This document shows, one piece after another, positions 9,959-20,286 of a stretch of DNA of 64,000 nt. Source of the DNA: Rhyacichthys aspro (taxonomy: Eukaryota > Chordata > Actinopteri > Gobiiformes > Rhyacichthyidae); the NCBI GenBank assembly GCA_036850595.1, contig CM072163.1, positions 1,810,579 to 1,874,578 of the forward strand, written 5' to 3'. Numbering within the stretch: the first letter of the stretch is position 1; each line of letters opens with the position of its first letter. The notes under the pieces are model-generated. The model was not told where the DNA came from and ran no database searches. It was given only the letters and a program-made list of their open reading frames with translations. Both the position numbers and the translations under genes were made by a program.

Positions 9959-12900
9959 GTGAGTACACCTGAGCTCTACAGGTGAGCACACCTGAGCTCT
10001 ACAGGTGAGTACACAGATCCCAGTGATATAAATGATGATCTGATCCTCCTCTTCCTCCTCCAGGCTCCTCCCCCTCCTCCGCTCTGACCCCTGACCCCTC
10101 TGACCTCTCGGTGACCTCCAGAGAGGAGCAGGGTCTGACGGTGCTGGTGTCTCTGCTGACGTCGTGTCTGCAGACGCTGCGCTGCTGCGACAGTAAGCTG
10201 GCGGCCCTGGAGCTGCTGCTGGCCCTGGGGCCTCGTCTGGGCGTGGAGACCCTCCTGGACCGGATCACGCCGTACCTGTTGCACCTGTGCGGCGACGCCA
10301 CGCCCCGGGTCCGCGCCCAGGCCGTCCGCACGCTCGCCAAGGTCCTGGCCCTCGTCAAAGAGGTGCCCCGCAACGACACCAACATCTACCCTGAGTACAT
10401 CCTGCCAGGCATCGCCCACCTGGCCCAGGACGAGGCCACCATCGTCCGGCTGGCGTACGCAGGTCAGAGGCTGGGTTAAACCGGGTTTAGACCGGGTTAA
10501 ACCGGGTTTAGATTGGGTTAGATGAGGTTTAGACCAGGTTTAGTCTGGGTTTAGACTGAGTTAGGTGGGGTTTAGACCAGTTTAGACTGTGTTAGCCTGA
10601 GTTAGACTGGGTTAGACCAGGTTTAGACTGGGTTAGACTGAGTTACACTGGGTTAGACCAGGTTTAGACTGAGTTAGACTCGGGTCCCAATCCGTTCTCT
10701 CGGGTCCCGATCCGTTCTCTCGGGTCCCGATCCGTTCTCTCGGGTCCCGATCCGTTCTCTCGGGTCCCGATCCGTTCTCCCGGGTCCCGATCCGTTCTCT
10801 CGGGTCTCGATCCGTTCTCTCTGGTTCTGTGTTCTCAGAGAACATCGCTCACTTGGCCGAGAGCGCTCTGCGTTTCCTGGAGCTGGTCCAAGAGAATAAT
10901 GTGAATCTGGAGCCGGACGTCAGCGAGGATCAGGAGGAGAGTCTACGGCCCCACGACAACTACGACTGTGGTAAGACTGACAAAACCTGGTCTAGACCTG
11001 CTGAAACCTGTTTAAATACTGACAAAACCTGGTCTAGACCTTTTGAAACCTGTTTAAATACTGACAAAACCTGGTCTAGACCTTTTGAAACCTGTTTAAA
11101 TACTGACAAAACCTGGTCTAGACCTGCTGAAACCTGTTTAAATACTGACAAACCTGGTCTGATTATATATAATTAAATTGGCATTTAAATCCTGAAAAAT
11201 TATTGAATATTTTGTAGTTTTGAGCAGATCTGAAGTGGTTTAAGAGATTTATGAAAAAAAGCAGAAAAAATATAATGTAAGATGATTTTAAGTTTCAACA
11301 GTTTTTTGTGCGCGTACATTTTTGCCATGAAGGTGTCCTAAGGGTAGTAAATTTGAGAAGGGCAAAACGGTTAAACCTGTTCAAATCCACCTTGAACCAG
11401 TCCAAACCCATCCTAAGTACTGTAGTGTTCCGGTCTCGCTCCTGAACCGTAACCTTTGACCCGGTCTCCTCTCAGAGCTGCAGGCACTGCATGAGATGGT
11501 GCAGCAGAAGGTCGTGACCCTGCTCAGTGACCCCGAGAACATCGTGAAGCAGTCTCTGATGGAGAACGGCATCACCAGACTCTGCGTGTTCTTCGGTCGA
11601 CAGAAGGCCAACGACGTGCTGCTTTCTCACATGATCACCTTCCTCAACGACAAGAACGACTGGCACCTGAGGGGAGCCTTCTTCGACTCCATCGTCGGTG
11701 GGTCTCAGTCCCGGTCCGGACCCGGTCCAGACCCGGTCCAGACCCGGTTTACCCTGGTTTTCCTCTGTCCAGGCGTGGCTGCGTACGTGGGCTGGCAGAG
11801 CTCGTCGATCCTGAAGCCTCTGCTGCAGCAGGGTCTGAGCGACACCGAGGAGTTTGTCATCTACAAAGCTCTGAACGCTCTGACCTGTATGTGTGAGCTG
11901 GGCCTGCTGCAGAAGCCCCACATCTACGAGTTTGTGTCTGACATCGGTGAGCCCTGACCTCTGACCCTGACCCTGACCCCTGACCTGTATGTGTGAGCTG
12001 GGCCTGCTGCAGAAGCCCCACATCTACGAGTTTGTGTCTGACATCGGTGAGCCCTGACCTCTGACCCTGACCCTGACCTCTGACCTGTATGTGTGAGCTG
12101 GGCCTGCTGCAGAAGCCCCACATCTACGAGTTTGTGTCTGACATCGGTGAGCCCTGACCTCTGACCCTGACCCTGACCCCTGACCTGTATGTGTGAGCTG
12201 GGCCTGCTGCAGAAGCCCCACATCTACGAGTTTGTGTCTGACATCGGTGAGCCCTGACCTCTGACCCTGACCCTGACCCCTGACCTGTATGTGTGAGCTG
12301 GGCCTGCTGCAGAAGCCCCACATCTACGAGTTTGTGTCTGACATCGGTGAGCCCTGACCTCTGACCCTGACCCTGACCCCTGACCTGTATGTGTGAGCTG
12401 GGCCTGCTGCAGAAGCCCCACATCTACGAGTTTGTGTCTGACATCGGTGAGCCCTGACCTCTGACCCTGACCCTGACCCCTGACCTGTATGTGTGAGCTG
12501 GGCCTGCTGCAGAAGCCCCACATCTACGAGTTTGTGTCTGACATCGGTGAGCCCTGACCTCTGACCCTGACCCTGACCTCTGACCTGTATGTGTGAGCTG
12601 GGCCTGCTGCAGAAGCCCCACATCTACGAGTTTGTGTCTGACATCGGTGAGCCCTGACCTCTGACCCTGACCCTGACCCTGACCCTGACCCCTGACCTGT
12701 ATGTGTGAGCTGGGCCTGCTGCAGAAGCCCCACATCTACGAGTTTGTGTCTGACATCGGTGAGCCCTGACCTCTGACCCTGACCCTGACCCCTGACCTGT
12801 ATGTGTGAGCTGGGCCTGCTGCAGAAGCCCCACATCTACGAGTTTGTGTCTGACATCGGTGAGCCCTGACCTCTGACCCTGACCCCTGACCTGAGACCCG

Positions 12901-15900
12901 TTTGTAATTCTCAATTGAAGACTGACACTGTTGTGAGTAACACTTCCTGTGACTCCTACAAATTAAAAGCCCTTTAATGTTTCTCTCAGTTACACTATTG
13001 TAACCCTAAGGATTATATTTATTTTTATTTCGTCAAATTAAATCAATTTTTGAGGCATTATAACATATACAAAAAGTTCCCATAATTTTCACAAAATTAT
13101 GACAGACAAAATTTAATTTAAGTCTGCAAGAAAAAATATTTCAACATGAATCAGAGGCACTTCCTGGAAAATGTAAATATATTTGGATGAGGCCATGTTG
13201 GCTCAGACTTGTGACCGGTCGGCCATGTTGGCTCAGACGTGTGACCGGTCGGCCATGTTGGCTCAGACGTGTGACCCGTGGTCCGTGACGTGTGAACCAT
13301 GACCCGTGACCTGTGACCTGTGAACCATGACCCGTGACCTGTGAGAGGTGGGTTTTGTGTCCTCAGCTCCGTTCCTGTGTCACCCGAACCTCTGGATCCG
13401 TTACGGAGCAGTGGGCTTCATCACCGTCGTGGCTCAGCGTCTGAACGTCGCCGACGTCTACTGCAAACTCATGCCCCACCTCAACCCCTTCATCACCCAG
13501 CCCATAATCCAGGTGAGACCGGGTTTAGACCCGCCGATCCCGGCCCATAATTTTTTTTCAGTCCTGGTTCAGTCCTGGTTCAGTCCTGGTTCAGTCCTGG
13601 TTCAGTCCTGGTCAGTCCTGGTTCAGCCCAGTCTTTCTCCTCAGATGGATAAAGAGCTGGTCCTGCTGAGCGTCCTGAAGGAGCCAGTGTCCCGGTCCAT
13701 CTTCGACTACGCCCTTCGCTCCAGAGACATCGGGAGTCTGTTCCGACACCTGCTGCTGAGGCAGAAGAAACGGAGCGGGACCATCCCTGAGTGTCCCGCT
13801 CCAGACGACCCCAACGTGGCCCAGCTCCTGAAGAAGCTGCTCTCACAGGTACGAGCAGAACCGTCTCCTGCAACTGTCATGTATCACAAAAATTTACTGA
13901 AATCCAACAACTGGCTCTGTTCTGAGGTTTAAATATGAGAGATTTTAATCAAGATTCTCAAGAAAATATTCTCAATAAATCACTTTGCTCATTCTTTACT
14001 CTCCACCTGTTTTTATCGAGGGCAGTGTAGTTTCTCTGTTCTCCACCAGAGGGCACTGTAACTCTGTCACAGATACACTACTCTCTGTGTCAGGGATCGG
14101 TCTGGTCTGGTTTAGACCTACACTATGTTGCTGACAGTGTTGGGTCACCCCTTGTAATAAAAGGTTTTGACTACTGAACTCATTTCTGACGAAACCTTCT
14201 CTAATAATGCATCTGAACAAGGCACGGTTCAGTCAGAGTGGAGTCCTTCAAACACAAACACCAGAGACTGGTGCGTCGAGGAAAGTCAAACACATTTAGA
14301 CACACAGATTTATTTATGTTTTTGACAATTGTATTAACATCTTTGTTGCCGCAGATTTGGAACTGCACTTTACCCACATCATTATAAACTTAAACGTTTC
14401 GTCAGAAATGACTTAAGTAGTCAAAACTTTTCATTAAAAGAGGTGGCCCCTTACTTTTGGCAACACAGTGTACTTTAGACCGGGTTTAGTCCTGGTTTAG
14501 TCCTGGTTTAGTCCTGGTTTAGTCCTGGTTTAGGCCGGGTTTAGTCCTGGTTTAGTCCAGGTTTACACCTGGTTTAGACCTGGTTTAGTCCTGGTTTAGA
14601 CCTGGTTTAGTCCTGGTTTTGTCCTGGTTAAGTCTTGGTTTAGACCTGGTTTAGGCCGGGTTTTGTCCTGGTTTAGTCCTGGTTTAGACCGGGTTTTGTC
14701 CTGGTTTAGTCCGGGTTTAGACTGGGTTTAGTCCTGGTTTAGTCCTGGTTTAGACCTGGTTTAGTCCCGGTTTAGTCCTGATTCAGACCTGGTTTAGTCC
14801 TGGTTTAGACCGGGTTTTGTCCTGGTTTAATCCTGGTTCAGACCGGGTTTAGACCGGGTTTAGTCCTGGTTTAGTCCTGGTTTAGACCGGGTTTCGTCCT
14901 GGTTTAGTCCTGGTTTAGTCCTGGTTTAGACCGGGTTTCGTCCTGGTTTAGTCCTGGTTTAGACCGGGTTTCGTCCTGGTTTAGTCCTGGTTTAGGCCGG
15001 GTTTTGTCCTGGTTAAGTCCTGGTTTAGACCTGGTTTAGTCCTGGTTTAGTCCTGGTTTAGTCCTGGTGTAGTCCTGGTTTAGACCTGGTTTACACCTGG
15101 TTTACACCTGGTTTGGTCTTGGTTTAGACCTGGTTTAGTCCAGGTTTAGACCGCGTTTTGTCCTGGTTTAGACCTGGTTTAGTCCTGGTTTACACCTGGT
15201 TTAGACCTGGTTTGGTCCTGGTCCAGTCCTGTTTAGACCTGCTCCAGTCCCGGTCCAGTCCTGTTTAGACCTGCTCCAGTCCGGTCTCTGGTTTCTCTCT
15301 GGGTCGAAATTCTGTGGAAATGAAACAATCAGGGTTTTTCTTCAGAAGAGTCACATTCTCTGGAATTTCACAAAACTAATTAATCTGGATCCAGATTAAA
15401 ACCAGATGAAAACTCCACAGACTCATTTCCACAGAAACATTACTGTGTTTTTACTGTAACGCTTCAAAAGATACCCTCCAGACAAAGGCCAGACCGGGTT
15501 CAGTCCAGACTCTGGACCGGGTCTGGACCGGACTCTGTGACCTGACTCATAACAGAGATCTGATCTGAGCCTGATTCAATGCAACATTAAAACCTGAGAC
15601 TGAAGCTGATCCATCTGTGATTAGTCCTGGTTTAGTCCTGGTTTAGACCTGGTTTAGTCCTGGTTTAGTCCTGGTTTAGACCTGGTTTAGACCTGGTTTA
15701 GACCTGGTTTAGTCCTGGTTTAGTCCTGGTTTAGTCTTGGTTTAGTCCTGGTTTAGACCTGGTTTAGACCTGGTTTAGACCTGGTTTAGTCCTGATTTAA
15801 TCCTGGTTTAGACCTGGTTTAGACCTGGTTTAGACCTGGTTTGGTCCTGGTTTAGACCTGGTTTAGACCTGGTTTAGACCTGGTTTAGTCCTGGTTTAGA

Positions 15901-18900
15901 CCTTGTTTAGACCTGGTTTAGACCTGGTTTAGTCCTGGTTTAGTCTTGGTTTAGTCCTGGTTTAGACCTGGTTTAGACCTGGTTTAGACCTGGTTTAGTC
16001 CTGATTTAGTCCTGGTTTAGACCTGGTTTAGACCTGGTTTAGACCTGGTTTAGTCCTGGTTTAGACCTGGTTTAGACCTGGTTTAGTCCTGGTTTAGACC
16101 TGGTTTAGTCCTGGTTTAGACCTGGTTTAGTCCTGGTTTAGACCTGGTTTAGTCCTGGTTTAGACCTGGTTTAGACCTGGTTTAGTCCTGGTTTAGTCCT
16201 GGTTTAGACCTGGTTTAGTCCTGGTTTAGTCCTGGTTTAGACCTGGTTTAGTCCTGGTTTAGTCCTGGTTTAGTCCTGGTTTAGACCTGGTTTAGTCCTG
16301 GTTTACACCTGGTTTAGACCTGGTTTAGACCTGGTTTAGTCCTCGTTTAGTCCTGGTTTAGTCCTGGTTTAGACCTGGTTTAGTCCTGGTTTAGACCTGG
16401 TTTAGTCCTGGTTTAGTCCTGGTTTAGACCTGGTTTAGTCCTGGTTTAGTCCTGGTTTAGTCCTGGTTTAGACCTGGTTTAGACCTGGTTTAGTCCTGGT
16501 TTAGACCTGGTTTAGACCTGGTTTAGTCCAGGTTTAGTCCTGGTTTAGTCCTGGTTTAGACCTGGTTTAGTCCTGGTTTAGTCCTGGTTTAGACCTGGTT
16601 TAGTCCTGGTTTAGTCCTGGTTTAGTCCTGGTTTAGACCTGGTTTAGACCTGGTTTAGACCTGCTCCAGTCCCGGTCCAGTCCTGTTTAGACCTGCTCCA
16701 GTCCGGTCTCTGGTTTCTCTCTGGGTCGAAATTCTGTGGAAATGAAACAATCAGGGTTTTTCTTCAGAAGAGTCACATTCTCTGGAATTTCACAAAACAC
16801 TGGTCTCTCTGGGTCTAGGGGTGGTTCTAACCGGTCTATATCTGGTCTCTCTGGGTCTAGCGGTGGTTCTAACCGGTCTATATCTGGTCTCTCTGGGTCT
16901 AGGGGTGGTTCTAACCGGTCTATATCTGGTCTCTCTGGGTCTAGCGGTGGTTCTAACCGGTCTATATCTGGTCTCTCTGGGTCTAGGGGTGGTTCTAACC
17001 GGTCTATATCTGGTCTCTCTGGGTCTAGCGGTGGTTCTAACCGGTCTATATCTGGTCTCTCTGGGTCTAGCGGTGGTTCTAACCGGTCTATATCTGGTCT
17101 CTCTGGGTCTAGGGGTGGTTCTAACCGGTCTATATCTGGTCTCTCTGGGTCTAGCGGTGGTTCTAACCGGTCTATATCTGGTCTCTCTGGGTCTAGGGGT
17201 GGTTCTAACCGGTCTATATCTGGTCTCTCTGGGTCTAGGGGTGGTTCTAACCGGTCTATATCTGGTCTCTCTGGGTCTAGCGGTGGTTCTAACCGGTCTA
17301 TATCTGGTCTCTCTGGGTCTAGCGGTGGTTCTAACCGGTCTATTATCTGGGTCTCTCTAGGGTCTAATCTGGTCTCTCTGGGTCTGCGGTGGTTCTAACC
17401 GGTCTATATCTGGTCTCTCTGGGTCTAGGGGTGGTTCTAACCGGTCTATATCTGGTCTCTCTGGGTCTAGGGGTGGTTCTAACCGGTCTATATCTGGTCT
17501 CTCTGGGTCTAGTGGTGGTTCTAACCGGTCTATATCTGGTCTCTCTGGGTCTAGGGGTGGTTCTAACCGGTCTATATCTGGTCTCTCTGGGTCTAGGGGT
17601 GGTTCTAACCGGTCTATATCTGGTCTCTCTGGGTCTAGGGGGGGTCTAACTGCTCATACGGTCTGGGTCACGGTCAATCTGGTCTCTCGGTCTAGGTGGT
17701 TCTAACCGGTCTATATCTGGTCTCTCTGGGTCTAGGGGTGGTTCTAACCGGTCTATATCTGGTCTCTCTGGGTCTAGGGGTGGTTCTAACCGGTCTATAT
17801 CTGGTCTCTCTGGGTCTAGGGGTGGTTCTAACCGGTCTATATCTGGTCTCTCTGGGTCTAGGGGTGGTTCTAACCGGTCTATATCTGGTCTCTCTGGGTC
17901 TAGGGGTGGTTCTAACCGGTCTATATCTGGTCTCTCTGGGTCTAGGGGTGGTTCTAACCGGTCTATATCTGGTCTCTCTGGGTCTAGGGGTGGTTCTAAC
18001 CGGTCTATATCTGGTCTCTCTGGGTCTAGGGGTGGTTCTAACCGGTCTATATCTGGTCTCTCTGGGTCTAGGGGTGGTTCTAACCGGTCTATATCTGGTC
18101 TCTCTGGGTCTAGGGGTGGTTCTAACCGGTCTATATCTGGTCTCTCTGGGTCTAGCGGTGGTCTAACCGGTCCCTCTGGGTCTATTCTAGGTCATAGGTG
18201 GTCTCTATGGGACAGGGTCTATCTGGTCTCTCTGGGTCTAGGGGTGGTTCTAACCGGTCTATATCTGGTCTCTCTGGGTCTAGGGGTGGTTCTAACCGGT
18301 CTATATCTGGTCTCTCTGGGTCTAGGGGTGGTTCTAACCGGTCTATATCTGGTCTCTCTGGGTCTAGTGGTGGTTCTAACCGGTCTATATCTGGTCTCTC
18401 TGGGTCTAGGGGTGGTTCTAACCGGTCTATATCTGGTCTCTCTGGGTCTAGCGGTGGTTCTAACCGGTCTATATCTGGTCTCTCTGGGTCTAGCGGTGGT
18501 TCTAACCGGTCTATATCTGGTCTCTCTGGGTCTAGCGGTGGTTCTAACCGGTCTATATCTGGTCTCTCTGGGTCTAGGGGTGGTTCTAACCGGTCTATAT
18601 CTGGTCTCTCTGGNNNNNNNNNNNNNNNNNNNNNNNNNNNNNNNNNNNNNNNNNNNNNNNNNNNNNNNNNNNNNNNNNNNNNNNNNNNNNNNNNNNNNNN
18701 NNNNNNNNNNNNNTGCTGTCTTTGAAGGATTTCATGTTAAAGTCCAATAAAACCAAGGCGTCGATGGTGGAGCAGAACCAGACTGAACCGGTTCAGAGCG
18801 GACTCATCGACCTCAGCACGCTCGGCATCATGGGACGTCAGGTGGACCTGGTCCGACCCAAGACCGAGGCCGACGACAAGAGAGGTCCGGGTAAAACCTG

Positions 18901-20235
18901 CTCAAATCCAACTAAAACCTGCTCAAATCCAACTGAAACCTGATCAAATCCAACAGAAACCTGCTCAAATCCAACTAAAACCTGTTCAAATCCAACTGAA
19001 ACCTGCTCAAATCCAACTAAAACCTGTTCAAATCCAACTGAAACCTGCTCAAATCCTACTAAAACCTGTTCAAATCCAACTGAAACCTGCTCAAATCCAA
19101 CTAAAACCTGTTCAAATCCAACTGAAACCTGGTTTAGAGTGGTCTGAGGAGGGTTTAGAGGGGTCTGAGGAGGGTTTAGAGAGGTCTAAGGGGGGTTTAG
19201 AGGGGTCTGAGAAGGGTTTAGAGGGGTCTGAGAAGGGTTTAGAGAGGTCTGAGGAGGGTTTAGAGAGGTCTGAGAAGGGTTTAGAGAGGTCTGAGGAGGG
19301 TTTAGAGAGGTCTAAGGGGAGTTTAGAGGGGTCTGAGAAGGGTTTAGAGAGGTCTGAGGAGGGTTTAGAGGGGTCTGAGGAGGGTTTAGAGAGGTCTGAG
19401 AAGGGTTTAGAGAGGTCTGAAGAGGGTTTAGAGAGGTCTAAGGGGGGTTCAGAGAGGTCTGAGGAGGGTTTAGAGAGGTCTAAGGGGGGTTTAGAGGGGT
19501 CTGAGAAGGGTTTAGAGAGGTCTGAGGAGGGTTTAGAGGGGTCTGAGAAGGGTTTAGAGAGGTCTGAGGAGGGTTTAGAGAGGTCTGAGGAGGGTTTAGA
19601 GAGGTCTGAGGAGGGTTTAGAGAGGTCTGAGGAGGGTTTAGAGGGGTCTGAGGAGGGTTTAGAGAGGTCTGAGGAGGGTTTAGAGGGGTCTGAGGAGGGT
19701 TTAGAGAGGTCTGAGGAGGGTTTAGAGAGGTCTGAAACCTGCTCAAATCCAACTGAAACCTGCTCAAATCCAACTGAAACCTGTTCAAATCCAACTGAAA
19801 CCTGTTCAGATCCAACTGAAACCTGCTCAAATCCAACTGAAATCTGTTCAGATCCAACTGAAACCTGCTCAAATCCAACTGAAACCTGTTCAAATTCAAC
19901 TGAAACCTGTTTAAATTGTTTTACAGCTTGTTAGCTGCTGAAGTTGTTTTATTGAATGTATTAGATTAAAATAATTAGTTCCATTTGTTTAAAAAATGTC
20001 CAACACTTCTCGTCTGGTCTCGTTAGTGCTAACATTCCTGACCTTAATCTTGAAACACACAAACAAACTTATCAGTGCTCACTGACTCCAGATGGTTCTG
20101 AGGAAATCCACACCATAATTACTTCCATCTGCAGCAGAACCTGCTCCTCACGCTGGACCAGACCGGACTAGACTGGACCAAACCGGACTAGATTGGACTA
20201 GACCGTACTAGACAGGACTAGACTGGACCACATAA

Positions 20236-20286
<51 letters not shown>

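Larger units (their letters stand above)
10064..13848 (+). other. pik3r4: pik3r4 exons 4-9: HEAT-repeat region
   Basis: Exons 4-9 encode the helical HEAT array linking kinase and propeller. Recognisable conserved stretches are ITPYLLHLCGD, VLALVKEVPRND, YPEYILPGIAHLAQDEATIV, SDPENIVKQSLMENGITRLC, LLSHMITFLNDKNDW, and SVLKEPVSRSIFDYALRS. Every exon from 4 to 7 ends with a one-base overhang and the next begins by completing that codon, so skipping any of 5, 6 or 7 would keep frame. Confidence 0.95.

Noticed and set aside
11880..12893. CRISPR-like regular array
   Set aside because: The 100-bp units are identical throughout with no variable spacers, contain exon 7 of pik3r4, and the genome is vertebrate.
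14473..16670. GGTTTAG arrays as interstitial telomere repeats
   Set aside because: The unit is 11-12 bp (GGTTTAGACCTG), not TTAGGG or TTTAGGG, and it varies internally; the likeness is partial.
16736..18613. Long open frames of GLSGSRGGSNRSIS repeats (up to 220 codons)
   Set aside because: They arise because the 42-bp unit is divisible by three and lacks stops in several frames. The array lies inside a pik3r4 intron bounded by good exons.
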